Assembly: GCA_919902665.1 (NCBI GenBank)
Contig: CAKKRK010000129.1
Location: 1-32,460 of the forward strand
Source of the DNA: Nitrospiraceae bacterium
GTDB taxonomy: Bacteria > Nitrospirota > Nitrospiria > Nitrospirales > Nitrospiraceae
Direction: 5' to 3'
DNA length: 32,460 nucleotides
How positions within the stretch are numbered: the first letter of the stretch is position 1; each line of letters opens with the position of its first letter. Both the position numbers and the translations under genes were made by a program. This document shows, one piece after another, positions 9,414 to 17,805 of this stretch. The notes beneath the pieces are model-generated. The model ran no database searches, was not told the DNA's origin, and was given only the letters and a program-made list of their open reading frames with translations.

Positions 9414-10622
9414 ATGAAATATGTGATTGTGCATGCCGGTGGAATGGCTCATCACCCACAAGAAGAACTGGGCGGTCGGACGCCGCTCCAAGCGGCGACG
9501 ACGCCCCATCTCGATCGTCTGGCGCAGAGCGGAGAGCTGGGTCGGCTGATGATTCCCGCCGATGGGGTGCACCATGGCGGTGGATTGGTTGGCACCACGA
9601 TCCTTGGGTACGATCCCAAGAAGTTTTATCCGGGCCCTGGACCGCTTGAAGCGGCAAGTTTAGGTGTGTCCGGGACGGAACAGGACGTCGTGTTCCGCTG
9701 CACGATGGTCACCGTGATGCCGGCGAGCGGGAAGGGCGGTGAGATCAAAAAATTGGGCCAGCACGTCATCCTGGACGACGCAACGGCCGGGCTGATCGAG
9801 ACCGAAGAGGCCCGCGAATTGATCGAGGCGATCAATGAGCAGCTCGGCTCGGAGACCATCCAATTCTATCCGGGGGCGGGTCACCGCCACTTGATGGTAT
9901 GGGTGAAGGGGAAGCCGCGAGCGATCTGCACCGATCCGCAGACGATAGTTGGTCAATCCATCGCGGAGGCCTTACCGAAAGGCGATGGAGCCGATATTCT
10001 CCGCCAGTTGATGGATGCGGCCTATTTCATCTTGCGCGATCATCCTCTCAACGAGGAACGGATAGCTGCGGGGAAGAAACCGGCGAATTGTATCTGGCTT
10101 TGGGGCGAGGGGCGAGCGGTCATGTGGCCAAGTTTGGTTGAGAAATACCAGGTCACGGGGGCGGTCGTGGCGACCAACGACGTTCATCGTGGTGTTGGGA
10201 TCTGTGCAGGTCTGGATGCTGTGGACCTCGATCGGCTAGCCAGCGGTGATCTCCATACGAAGGCGGCCGTGGCATTAGAGGAATTTGCCAAGAGAGATTT
10301 TGTGTATGTGCATGCCAAGTTAGCGGATGAGGTGATACACGGCACTGATATCAAAGCCAAAGTTCAGGGGATTGAAGAGTTCGATCGTCATCTCGTCGGT
10401 CCGTTATTCGAAGGCTTGTCTCAACAAGGCCCCTATCGTTTCCTTGTGATCTGCGATCATACCGGAGGAATCGAGGGTCCGGCGTTCTATGTGTTTGGTG
10501 AAGGAGGCGGAAAGGGATCCGAGACCGTCGGCCGCCGATTCGCTGAGACTGACGCCTTTGCCATGAATATGCCTACCCGTGATGCCACGAAGTTCGTCAA
10601 TAAGTTCTTCTCAAAAAGCTGA
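9414..10622 (+). CDS. ApgM-like alkaline-phosphatase-superfamily protein, catalytically diverged; candidate homoserine kinase analogue
   Basis: The 402-residue protein resembles archaeal-type cofactor-independent phosphoglycerate mutase (ApgM, COG3635): [15 protein letters not shown] near residue 18, [21 protein letters not shown] (from 64), and [20 protein letters not shown]. Key residues of true mutases appear lost. The first DG metal motif reads GG (G9), the Gly-Ser-Asp holding the nucleophilic Ser reads GGG (G55-G57), and the C-terminal DH...H metal motif keeps only DH followed by TGGIEG. This comparison uses remembered family motifs. It sits between thrC and lysC in an operon without thrB. 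Some annotation systems call ApgM-like proteins in threonine clusters functional analogues of homoserine kinase, which fits. A GTG at 9405 is an alternative start; the ATG gives the family N-terminus [10 protein letters not shown]. Confidence 0.8.
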   Translation: MKYVIVHAGGMAHHPQEELGGRTPLQAATTPHLDRLAQSGELGRLMIPADGVHHGGGLVGTTILGYDPKKFYPGPGPLEAASLGVSGTEQDVVFRCTMVTVMPASGKGGEIKKLGQHVILDDATAGLIETEEARELIEAINEQLGSETIQFYPGAGHRHLMVWVKGKPRAICTDPQTIVGQSIAEALPKGDGADILRQLMDAAYFILRDHPLNEERIAAGKKPANCIWLWGEGRAVMWPSLVEKYQVTGAVVATNDVHRGVGICAGLDAVDLDRLASGDLHTKAAVALEEFAKRDFVYVHAKLADEVIHGTDIKAKVQGIEEFDRHLVGPLFEGLSQQGPYRFLVICDHTGGIEGPAFYVFGEGGGKGSETVGRRFAETDAFAMNMPTRDATKFVNKFFSKS

Positions 10623-10627
10623 CGGCT

Positions 10628-11845
10628 GTGGCGCTGATTGTCCAGAAATACGGAGGGACGTCGGTCGGCACAATCGAACGAATACACCGCGTCGCCGACC
10701 GTGTGGCTCACGCGCAACAGGCGGGACATCGAATCGTGGTCGTGCTCTCCGCCATGAGTGGTGAAACAGATCGGCTGGTCAAGCTTGCGCACGAGGTAAC
10801 GGCTACCCCCGATGAACGCGAAATGGATATGCTGCTCTCAACGGGCGAACGAGTCACCATCGCGCTTCTAGCGATGGAGTTGCGAGGGCGAGGGGTCAAT
10901 GCCAGGTCCTTTACCGGTCGGCAAGTCGGCATCATCACGGATAGCGCTCATACCAAGGCGAGAATTGCGCGTGTGACAGCGGACCGCATCCGCGAGGCCC
11001 TGGAACAGGGGGTCGTTCCCGTTGTGGCTGGGTTCCAAGGGATCAATGAGCAGTCGGATGTGACCACGCTCGGACGAGGAGGGTCAGATCTCTCTGCTGT
11101 GGCACTGGCGGCGGCCTTGAAGGCCGATCGTTGTATCATCTTCACGGACGTCGATGGGGTGTACACGGCGGATCCCAATATCGTGCCGGCGGCGAGACGG
11201 ATCGATCGGATTGCCTATGAAGAGATGCTTGAGATGGCGAGTCTCGGGGCGAAAGTTCTCCAAACAAGATCGGTCGAGTTTGCGGCCAAATTCAATGTTC
11301 CGGTCGAGGTAAATTCCAGCTTCAAGGAAGGGAAGGGCACGCTTGTGACAAAGGAAGATACGGACATGGAAGCGGCAGCCATCGCTGGAGTCACCGGAGA
11401 TCGTAATCAAGCGAAAATTACTATCATCGGGGTGCCGGACAAACCGGGGATCGCGGCCAGAATTTTTGGACCCGTCGCAGATGCGCACATCAATGTCGAC
11501 ATGATTATCCAGAACATCAGCCAGGCAGCTCTGACGGATCTTTCGTTTACCGTGCCTCGCGCTGATCTCAAAAAGGCTGTGCCGCTCATTCAGGCCGTCG
11601 CCAAGGATATCGAGGCCAAGTCTGTCTCAGTGACTGAAGCCATCGCCAAAGTCTCGTTGATTGGGGTGGGGATGCGGTCGCACTCCGGTGTGGCGGCGAA
11701 GATGTTCGAGGTGTTGTCCCGAGAAGGCGTCAACATCATGATGATCAGCACATCCGAGATAAAAATCTCCTGTGTCATCGACGAGAAATACCTTGAACTG
11801 GCCATGCGCTCACTCCACTCGGCGTTCGATCTCGACTTGGCATAG
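10628..11845 (+). CDS. lysC: Aspartokinase with two ACT domains
   Basis: It phosphorylates aspartate, the first committed step to lysine, threonine and methionine. The kinase domain (about 1-245) shows QKYGGTSVG (6-14), [32 protein letters not shown] and [12 protein letters not shown]. Two C-terminal ACT domains follow ([16 protein letters not shown] and [19 protein letters not shown]), the sites where lysine or threonine normally inhibits. The 405-residue length matches the monofunctional LysC of Corynebacterium type. Translation starts at a GTG 5 bases after the upstream gene. A second start is likely at ATG 11366, residue 247, behind AAGGAAG; it would yield a separate 159-residue regulatory subunit, as known in Bacillus and Corynebacterium. 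It closes the tight part of the operon. Confidence 0.97.
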   Translation: MALIVQKYGGTSVGTIERIHRVADRVAHAQQAGHRIVVVLSAMSGETDRLVKLAHEVTATPDEREMDMLLSTGERVTIALLAMELRGRGVNARSFTGRQVGIITDSAHTKARIARVTADRIREALEQGVVPVVAGFQGINEQSDVTTLGRGGSDLSAVALAAALKADRCIIFTDVDGVYTADPNIVPAARRIDRIAYEEMLEMASLGAKVLQTRSVEFAAKFNVPVEVNSSFKEGKGTLVTKEDTDMEAAAIAGVTGDRNQAKITIIGVPDKPGIAARIFGPVADAHINVDMIIQNISQAALTDLSFTVPRADLKKAVPLIQAVAKDIEAKSVSVTEAIAKVSLIGVGMRSHSGVAAKMFEVLSREGVNIMMISTSEIKISCVIDEKYLELAMRSLHSAFDLDLA

Positions 11846-11963
11846 TTCATATGTAGCTATGAGGTATTGGGCTTGTACGGCGTTCATGAGGTGAGCGACT
11901 AGAAACAACTCATACCCTTGATATCTCGACATCACGACCTCGCTCCTGGTACCCTTTCCTTCC

Positions 11964-13613
11964 ATGGCTCGAAAAACCACACAGCCTCGCTCTCTCCGCG
12001 CCGCTCAAGAGCAGCGCTCACTTCCTATCATGAAACCGCCTGCCGATCGGGCTGCAGCGTTGGAAATCTATGACACCACCTTGCGTGATGGCGCTCAGGC
12101 GGAGGACGTTAGCTTCTCTGCTGAAGATAAAGTCAGGATCGCGCAAAAGTTGGATGATCTCGGAGTTCATTTTATTGAAGGCGGTTGGCCTGGGGCAAAT
12201 CCAAAAGACATTGAATTTTTCAGGATGATCAAGACGATTCCGCTGAAGCATGCCGACGTGATCGCGTTTGGATCAACCAGGAAAGCCAGCAATACCGTTC
12301 GAAAAGATCCTAATCTCCAGGCCTTGCTCGCCGCCGAGACCAAAACCATCACCCTCTTCGGGAAAACCTGGTCGCTGCACGTGACCGATGCGCTCGGCAT
12401 CTCGCTGAGCAAGAACTTAGAGTTGATCGCCGATTCCATCGCGTATCTCCACAGCAAAGGACGTCGGGTGTTCTACGATGCGGAGCATTTCTTCGATGGA
12501 TACAAGACCAATCCGGAGTATGCGCTTGCCACCATTAGAAAAGCGGTGGAGGCCGGAGCCGAACGGGTCATCCTCTGCGATACCAACGGGGGGGCCATGC
12601 CGTGGGAGATCCGCGAGATCTGCAGTGTGGTTCAACGCGAGTGTCGGGTGCCGCTCGGTATTCATGCGCATAACGACTGCGAAATGGCTGTGGCCAACTC
12701 CTTGGTGGCGATCGAATTGGGTATCCGGCAGGTTCAGGGGACGATCAATGGGATCGGAGAGCGGTGTGGGAATGCCAACCTCTGTTCGATCATCCCGAAT
12801 TTAGAACTGAAGATGAAGCGTCCAGCCTTGACCGATCGATTGAGCCATCTCAAGGATGTGTCAGGGTTTGTCACGGAGATCGCGAATCTGATGCCGAATA
12901 AGCATCAACCCTATGTCGGCGATTCCGCGTTTGCGCACAAAGGGGGCGTGCATATTCATGCCGTGCTGAAGAATCCGGCGACCTATGAACATGTCGATCC
13001 GGCCCGAGTCGGGAATCGACAACGCATGCTGATCTCCGACTACGGAGGACGGAGCGGGCTTCTCGATAAGATTGAAGCGTACGGGATCAAGCTTGCAAAG
13101 AACCACGCCAAGGTCGACGAGCTGATCCATACGCTGAAGGACCGAGAGAGTCAGGGCTATCAATTCGAAGGCGCCGAAGGATCGTTCGAATTGTTGATGC
13201 GGAAGGCCATGGGGAGTCATCGGCCCTCGTTTCAATTGCTCGGATTTCGTGTGATTGTTGAAAAGAAGCAGGAGGATGGAACGACTCTTTCCGAAGCCAC
13301 GGTAATGGTCAAAGTCGGCGATGTGGTCGAACATACGGCGGCTGTCGGGGCTGGACCGGTCAATGCGCTCGACCATGCGCTGAGAAAGTCGTTGGAACAA
13401 TTCTATCCTCAGCTTCAAGAAGTGAAGCTTCTTGACTATAAGGTTCGCGTCCTGGCGGCTAATCGAGGGACCGAGTCAAAGGTGCGTGTCTTGATCGAAT
13501 CCGGTGACCATAAGGATAAGTGGGGGACAGTCGGGGTCTCGGAAAACATCATTGAGGCGACGTGGCAGGCTCTCGTTGATAGTATCGAGTACAAACTTCT
13601 CGAGAAGGACTAG
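11964..13613 (+). CDS. cimA: (R)-citramalate synthase
   Basis: CimA joins pyruvate and acetyl-CoA to give citramalate, the threonine-independent entry to 2-oxobutyrate and isoleucine. The HMG-CoA-lyase-like barrel starts LEIYDTTLRDGAQ (R41, D42) and has FIEGGWPGANPKD, CDTNGGAMPWE and the metal site HAHND (H234, H236), then GTINGIGERCGNANL. These details separate it from 2-isopropylmalate synthase. A LeuA-type allosteric domain covers about residues 415-545. It lies 118 bases after lysC. The ATG at 11964 has no visible ribosome site and gives a basic 30-residue extension; a second ATG at 12030 (residue 23) also lacks one, so the start is uncertain and a leaderless message is possible. Confidence 0.93.
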   Translation: MARKTTQPRSLRAAQEQRSLPIMKPPADRAAALEIYDTTLRDGAQAEDVSFSAEDKVRIAQKLDDLGVHFIEGGWPGANPKDIEFFRMIKTIPLKHADVIAFGSTRKASNTVRKDPNLQALLAAETKTITLFGKTWSLHVTDALGISLSKNLELIADSIAYLHSKGRRVFYDAEHFFDGYKTNPEYALATIRKAVEAGAERVILCDTNGGAMPWEIREICSVVQRECRVPLGIHAHNDCEMAVANSLVAIELGIRQVQGTINGIGERCGNANLCSIIPNLELKMKRPALTDRLSHLKDVSGFVTEIANLMPNKHQPYVGDSAFAHKGGVHIHAVLKNPATYEHVDPARVGNRQRMLISDYGGRSGLLDKIEAYGIKLAKNHAKVDELIHTLKDRESQGYQFEGAEGSFELLMRKAMGSHRPSFQLLGFRVIVEKKQEDGTTLSEATVMVKVGDVVEHTAAVGAGPVNALDHALRKSLEQFYPQLQEVKLLDYKVRVLAANRGTESKVRVLIESGDHKDKWGTVGVSENIIEATWQALVDSIEYKLLEKD

Positions 13614-13645
13614 ACCATGTTCGTAAGCGTTAGCCAAATTTATTC

Positions 13646-13674
13646 TTGACAGCTCTCATAACCTCACGTAACTT
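13646..13674 (+). promoter_or_regulatory. Sigma70-type promoter for the IHF/HU gene
   Basis: TTGACA at 13646-13651 is a perfect -35 box. TAACTT at 13669-13674 is the -10, with a 17-base spacer. A start near 13681 would give a leader of about 73 bases before the ATG at 13754. Confidence 0.6.
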
Positions 13675-13753
13675 AAGCAAAACTCATCGCATTGCGAAAG
13701 AAGTCGATCAGACAGACTCGCGGCGAGTTGCAGTGGTCACGTAGGGGGGTGGT

Positions 13754-14029
13754 ATGAGAAAGGCGGATATCGCTGACGAGATTTTCAAGCAAGTCGGCAT
13801 TTCAAAAAATGAAGCCGCTGATATCGTTGAGTTTGTACTGAACATGTTGAAGTCTGTCTTGCAGAAGGGAGAATCAGTCAAAATCGCGGGGTTTGGAAAT
13901 TTTGTTGTCCGCAGCAAGGGAGCCCGAAAGGGCCGAAATCCTCGAACCGGAGAAGAAATCGGAATTACCCCCCGTCGAGTCGTGACCTTTCGACCAAGCC
14001 AGGTGTTCAAGAAGTACGTCAATTCATAG
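13754..14029 (+). CDS. ihfA: Integration host factor alpha-like / HU-family DNA-bending protein
   Basis: This 91-residue protein has the complete HU/IHF fold: N-terminal helices (MRKADIADEIFKQVGISKNEA), the GESVKIAGFGNFVV strand region and the DNA-intercalating arm with RKGRNPRTGEEI, ending TPRRVVTFRPSQVFKK. The RNPRTGE arm and VKIAGFGNF resemble IHF alpha more than HU, but alpha-type proteins in this phylum can act as homodimers, so HU remains possible. It would bend DNA in replication, recombination or sigma54 transcription. It has its own promoter at 13646-13674 and a G-rich ribosome site (AGGGGGG). A MerR-type gene follows 200 bases later, a pairing seen in several other phyla. The palindromic repeat begins at the base after its stop. 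Confidence 0.93.
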   Translation: MRKADIADEIFKQVGISKNEAADIVEFVLNMLKSVLQKGESVKIAGFGNFVVRSKGARKGRNPRTGEEIGITPRRVVTFRPSQVFKKYVNS

Positions 14030-14152
14030 CAGGATGCTGAAAACAACCACCCGCGTCGTTCTCGCATTGCTCAAAGCCTCACCGTACGGCACATGGTACG
14101 ACTCGGCTTCTCGCTCGCTGAGGCCTTGTGGGCGGTCTTTTTGATCATCCTG
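14030..14152 (+). repeat. Long imperfect palindromic intergenic repeat (Nitrospira-type, REP/MITE-like)
   Basis: The ends are inverted copies: CAGGATG (14030-14036) plus AAAA, and TTTTT plus CATCCTG (14146-14152). Just inside, CAACCACCCGC faces GTGGGCGGTC with few mismatches. The centre holds CGTAC and GTACG around an 8-base loop, and two similar TTCTCGC...GCT blocks lie on either side. As RNA it would fold into one long stem ending in a U-run, so it may act as the ihfA terminator. From memory, near-identical elements occur many times between genes in Nitrospira genomes; this is the only copy here. It codes for nothing convincing. Confidence 0.7.
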
Positions 14153-14231
14153 CGTAAACAAAGCAGACAGGGCAACACAACAACCAGCTCGGCTCCGTCA
14201 ATCCAATACAAGGCGCACCGTGAGGCCGGTC

Positions 14232-14582
14232 ATGGGAACTGAACCCAGGCTGGGGAGCAAGGTTTTCTATAAAATCGGAGAAGTGAGTCAGTTGACGAAG
14301 CTTCCCGCGTATGTGCTCCGTTTCTGGGAATCTCAGTTTACGTTTCTGAAGCCGAAAAAGAGTCGAGGGAATCAACGCCTCTATGTGCAACGAGATGTTG
14401 AAACCGTGCTGGAAATCAAGCGGATGCTCTATGAGGAGGGACATACCCTCGATGGCGTTAAGCGATACTGGGTCCGTCGTGGGCGTGCTGCGTCGCGCAG
14501 GCTGCGTCCAAGAGAGGTTGCTAAAAAGTTGAGAGGCGATCTCCAAGTTATTCTCAAAATTATCGACTCGCATTCAGCATGA
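14232..14582 (+). CDS. MerR-family transcriptional regulator
   Basis: This short protein (116 residues from the ATG at 14232) has an N-terminal MerR winged helix: FYKIGEVSQLTKLPAYVLRFWE, then KSRGNQRLYVQRDVETVLEIKRML and EEGHTLDGVKRY. The C-terminal part is a basic stretch followed by a short helix, with no effector domain and no metal-binding Cys pair, so it is not a metal or drug sensor of the classic kind. It probably binds DNA as a dimer; targets are unknown. It follows ihfA, a linkage common outside proteobacterial models. A GTG at 14220 is an alternative start, but the ATG has GAGG 6 bases upstream. The palindromic repeat separates it from ihfA. Confidence 0.9.
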   Translation: MGTEPRLGSKVFYKIGEVSQLTKLPAYVLRFWESQFTFLKPKKSRGNQRLYVQRDVETVLEIKRMLYEEGHTLDGVKRYWVRRGRAASRRLRPREVAKKLRGDLQVILKIIDSHSA

Positions 14583-14656
14583 GAAAAGGGTAGGTTCACT
14601 GAAAACAATCCCCTGAGTATCGGTCAAGATGGGGATACCCAGAGTTATGAACGAGT

Positions 14657-14733
14657 CGGGGCGTAGCGCAGCCCGGTAGCGCACTCGCTTGGGGTGCGAG
14701 TGGTCGTGGGTTCAAATCCCGCCGCCCCGACCA
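14657..14733 (+). tRNA. tRNA-Pro (anticodon GGG)
   Basis: The 77 bases fold as a full cloverleaf. The acceptor stem CGGGGCG pairs with CGCCCCG, there is a GCGC/GCGC D-stem, and the anticodon stem CTCGC/GCGAG encloses the loop TTGGGGT (anticodon GGG after U33). The T-stem is GTGGG/CCCGC with loop TTCAAAT. Discriminator A and an encoded CCA follow. The C1-G72 pair is typical of bacterial tRNA-Pro. Confidence 0.97.
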
Positions 14734-14754
14734 GTTTACCTTGTGCAGTATGAA

Positions 14755-14789
14755 GAGCATTTGGAGTTGAGGAGTCTCGCCAAATGCTC
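14755..14789 (+). other. Perfect 10-bp hairpin between tRNA-Pro and the terminator
   Basis: GAGCATTTGG (14755-14764) and CCAAATGCTC (14780-14789) are perfect inverted copies around a 15-base loop. There is no U-tract after it. It may be a 3' processing structure of the tRNA transcript or a protein site; its role is unknown. Confidence 0.5.
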
Positions 14790-14802
14790 AGTTCGGACAT
14801 CG

Positions 14803-14829
14803 GAGCTGCCTCGGGCAGCTCTTTTTGTT
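14803..14829 (+). terminator. Rho-independent terminator downstream of tRNA-Pro
   Basis: GAGCTGCC (14803-14810), loop TCG, and GGCAGCTC (14814-14821) form a perfect 8-bp GC-rich stem directly followed by TTTTTGTT. It would end the tRNA transcript. It lies only 11 bases before the surE ATG, so it could also affect read-through into surE. Confidence 0.85.
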
Positions 14830-14840
14830 GAAGTGTGATC

Positions 14841-15653
14841 ATGCGCATCCTCGTCACCAATGATGATGGTATCCAATCGCCGGGGATCGCAGCTTTGGCA
14901 AAGGCGCTTGCTGCGATCGGTGAAGTCTGGATTGTTGCTCCAGATCGGGAACGCACGGCCGTCGCTCACGCGGTGACATTGCATAAACCATTACGTCTGC
15001 AGCAACTGAGTCCACGCACGTATGCCGTGAATGGGACCCCGGTGGATTGCGTGAACCTTGCGTTGCTGAAAGTCATGCCGAAACCACCCGCCATTGTCGT
15101 CTCCGGTATTAACAAAGGGGTCAACCTCGGCGATGATGTGCTGTACTCAGGGACCGTGTCGGCAGCGATGGAAGGGACTATTCTCGGTATACCGTCCGTA
15201 GCCGTGTCGCAAGAAGGGCAGGAGACATTTCGATTTGAAATTGGTGCGATCTATGCTGCACGTGTCGCGCGTCTTGTGCTTGCTCATGGTCTGCCCGAGG
15301 AGACGCTTCTGAACGTGAATATCCCAGATCGTCCGCGAGGAGGCATGAGAGGCGTGCGGGTCACCTGTCTCAGCCGAAGGCGGTTTGATAATCCCATTGT
15401 GGAAAAACTTGATCCGCACGGACGCAAATATTACTGGATTGCAGGTCAGCGGGTCTCGTGGAGTCGTAGTAAAGATGCTGACCATGAGGCGATCGAAGAA
15501 GGGTTTGTCTCCATCACGCCGATCCGCCTGGATAGTACGCACCATGGCGTGCTGGATCATTTCCGTGCGTGGGAGCCGATCATGAATCGAGGGATCAAGA
15601 AATCTCAATCGCTTGGACGCAGATCGCGCCGTACTGGGCAACGAGAGGCATGA
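14841..15653 (+). CDS. surE: 5'/3'-nucleotidase SurE
   Basis: SurE is a metal-dependent phosphatase that removes phosphate from nucleoside monophosphates and is linked to stationary-phase survival. From the ATG at 14841 the protein is 270 residues and begins MRILVTNDDGI, the exact family start; the GTG at 14835 would add two residues. Metal ligands D8 and D9 and the Asn of SGINKGVNLGDD (N91) are present, with TPVDC and YSGTVSAAMEG. The loop usually carrying a metal-binding Ser reads DRERTAVAH, with Thr39 in its place, a conservative change. Its stop overlaps the DedA gene start. The terminator just upstream implies it needs its own promoter or read-through. Confidence 0.95.
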   Translation: MRILVTNDDGIQSPGIAALAKALAAIGEVWIVAPDRERTAVAHAVTLHKPLRLQQLSPRTYAVNGTPVDCVNLALLKVMPKPPAIVVSGINKGVNLGDDVLYSGTVSAAMEGTILGIPSVAVSQEGQETFRFEIGAIYAARVARLVLAHGLPEETLLNVNIPDRPRGGMRGVRVTCLSRRRFDNPIVEKLDPHGRKYYWIAGQRVSWSRSKDADHEAIEEGFVSITPIRLDSTHHGVLDHFRAWEPIMNRGIKKSQSLGRRSRRTGQREA

Positions 15654-16288
15654 TGGGAGGGTTGATCGAAGCCATCATCGGTGAGTTGAGCCGGTTTGTC
15701 ATCGCCTGTATTTCCAGGTTCGGCTATGGCGGGATCCTCTTCACGATGGCCGTTGAAAGTGCCTGCATTCCGCTGCCGAGCGAAATCATCATGCCGTTTT
15801 CAGGCTACCTGGTCACGACCGGACAGTTTACGATGCTCGGGGTCACACTGGCCGGAGCGGTCGGCAATGTGCTTGGTTCGATCGTGGCCTACTACGCAGG
15901 GGTCTGGGGCGGACGACCGTTTGCAGAGCGCTATGGACCGTATTTCCTGGTCTCGCACCACGATCTGGATGTGGCCGATCGCTGGTTTGCAAAATATGGT
16001 GAAGCTGCAGTCTTTTTTGGCAGAATGCTCCCGGTCGTGCGGACGTTCATTTCGCTCCCGGCTGGCATTGCAAAGATGAATTTTCCGCGGTTCGTCGTTT
16101 TCACCTTTGTTGGAGCATTGCCCTGGTGCTATCTCCTCGCCTATATCGGTGTGAAAATGGGTGAACAGTGGGAACATCTTCGGGATTACTTTCATCAATT
16201 CGACATTGTCATCGGCCTTTTTCTGGCGCTTGCTCTCGGGTATTTTCTCTGGTCTCATTGGCCGAAGCGTAGCCCCACCACTCCATAG
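15650..16288 (+). CDS. DedA-family membrane protein
   Basis: DedA proteins (VTT/SNARE-associated family) are inner-membrane proteins tied to lipid-carrier recycling and membrane homeostasis; some flip undecaprenyl phosphate. The 212 residues show the N-terminal re-entrant motif ESACIPLPSEIIMPFSG, GNVLGSIVAYYAG, and the hallmark GRMLPVVRTFISLPAG with its essential Arg, followed by FVGALPWCYLLAYIG and a last hydrophobic helix (about 180-205). The frame runs back into surE, but the ATG at 15650 overlapping the surE stop (ATGA) is the sensible start; a second ATG follows at 15653. Which substrate it moves is not clear from the sequence. Confidence 0.92.
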   Translation: MMGGLIEAIIGELSRFVIACISRFGYGGILFTMAVESACIPLPSEIIMPFSGYLVTTGQFTMLGVTLAGAVGNVLGSIVAYYAGVWGGRPFAERYGPYFLVSHHDLDVADRWFAKYGEAAVFFGRMLPVVRTFISLPAGIAKMNFPRFVVFTFVGALPWCYLLAYIGVKMGEQWEHLRDYFHQFDIVIGLFLALALGYFLWSHWPKRSPTTP

Positions 16289-16299
16289 CGGGTCTTCAC

Positions 16300-17805
16300 A
16301 TGCTCAAGATTTACAATACGCTGACGGGAAAGAAGGAGCCGTTTGAGCCGATCGCGCCGAAGACGGTGAGGATGTATGTATGCGGCGTGACCGTCTACGA
16401 CTATTGTCATATCGGCCATGCACGGAGTGCGCTGGTTTTCGACGTGCTCCGGCGTTACTTGGAATACAGTGGCTATGCGGTGGCCTTCGTGAAGAACTTC
16501 ACTGATGTGGACGACAAGATCATCAAACGAGCCAACGAACAGGGTATCTCCTGTGATGCGGTTACTTCCAAGTACATTCAGGCCTACCATGAGGATATGG
16601 GTAAGCTGGGAATTCGAGCTGCAACGGAAGAGCCGAAGGCCACGGAGCATATCGTCGACATCATGCACCTCACGGAGCAATTAGTTGCCAAGGAGCTGGC
16701 CTACGTCGTGGACGGAGATGTGTATTTTGAAGTCTCCAAGTATCCGGAGTACGGAAGGCTGTCAAAACGACGACTCGAGGACTTGCAAGCTGGCGCGCGT
16801 GTGGATGTGAATGAACGGAAGCGCCACCCCATGGATTTCGCCCTGTGGAAAAGCAGTAAACCAGGTGAGCCGGCATGGGAGAGCCCGTGGGGACCAGGGC
16901 GACCAGGCTGGCACATCGAATGCTCGGCGATGTCGATGAAACATCTCGGCGAAACATTCGACATCCATGGCGGAGGGATGGATCTCATCTTCCCCCATCA
17001 CGAAAACGAGATCGCGCAGTCCTGCGGCGTAACAGGGAAAGAATTCGCGCGCTACTGGATTCACAACGGTTTCGTACAGATCAATAAAGAGAAGATGTCG
17101 AAGTCCCTGGGGAACTTCTTCACGATCCGGGAGATCTTCGAGAAGTCGGAGTGGCCGGAGGACATAACCGGAGAAGTGTTGAGATACTTCCTCCTGTCGA
17201 CCCATTACCATGGGCCGCTTGAGTTTTCGGACCAAGCTTTAAGAGAAGCCAAGAATGCCTTGAACGGCTTCTATGATCTTTTCAAGCGGTTGGGAGAGAC
17301 CGGTGAAAAGGTATCCGGCGATGAGGATCTCGGTCTCGTGTTCGAGCGTTGCAGTGAAATGTTCCGAGCTGCGATGGACGATGACTTCAATACGCCCATG
17401 GCGATTGCGGCGTTACAGGGCCTGCGAAGCGATGTGAATAAGATGCTGGAGTACGGTCTTTCGACTGAAGCACGGGAAAAAGCGAGGAATGAATTCCGTT
17501 TGCTCGGCAACGTGTTGGGTCTGTTTCAGTCGAACCAGTGGAAATTTGCAAATGCCCCTATCCCATTCCGGACCACGCGGTTGGAGGGAATGGGAAGTGA
17601 GCCGGCACTAGTGCAGCCACAATTCTTTTCGAAATCACAGAACAATAACCTTTCGGATGGACAGATTGAACAACTGCTCGCGGAGCGTCTCGATGCAAAA
17701 AGGAAGAAAGACTTCGCAAGGGCCGATGAAATCAGGAAGTCCCTTGCCTCTCAGGGCATCATCATCGAGGACAAGCCCGATGGCACCAGCCGGTGGAAGC
17801 GATAA
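16300..17805 (+). CDS. cysS: Cysteinyl-tRNA synthetase
   Basis: It charges tRNA-Cys with cysteine. All class Ia signatures are present: zinc ligand C28 in [13 protein letters not shown] at 37-40, [10 protein letters not shown] with a second zinc Cys, [17 protein letters not shown] with the His and Glu ligands, and KMSKS at 265-269. The C-terminal anticodon-binding region includes the family pattern ARDEIRK-like [16 protein letters not shown] near the end. At 501 residues it is slightly longer than E. coli CysS (461). The extra length is mainly an insertion around residues 400-450 of low complexity. It lies 11 bases after the DedA gene; its end overlaps the rlmB start by 26 bases. Confidence 0.98.
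   Translation: MLKIYNTLTGKKEPFEPIAPKTVRMYVCGVTVYDYCHIGHARSALVFDVLRRYLEYSGYAVAFVKNFTDVDDKIIKRANEQGISCDAVTSKYIQAYHEDMGKLGIRAATEEPKATEHIVDIMHLTEQLVAKELAYVVDGDVYFEVSKYPEYGRLSKRRLEDLQAGARVDVNERKRHPMDFALWKSSKPGEPAWESPWGPGRPGWHIECSAMSMKHLGETFDIHGGGMDLIFPHHENEIAQSCGVTGKEFARYWIHNGFVQINKEKMSKSLGNFFTIREIFEKSEWPEDITGEVLRYFLLSTHYHGPLEFSDQALREAKNALNGFYDLFKRLGETGEKVSGDEDLGLVFERCSEMFRAAMDDDFNTPMAIAALQGLRSDVNKMLEYGLSTEAREKARNEFRLLGNVLGLFQSNQWKFANAPIPFRTTRLEGMGSEPALVQPQFFSKSQNNNLSDGQIEQLLAERLDAKRKKDFARADEIRKSLASQGIIIEDKPDGTSRWKR

Noticed and set aside
17657..17779. Upstream extension of the rlmB frame
   Set aside because: It lies within the end of cysS, has a low-complexity Ser/Arg-rich translation, and the ATG at 17780 gives the normal family length.
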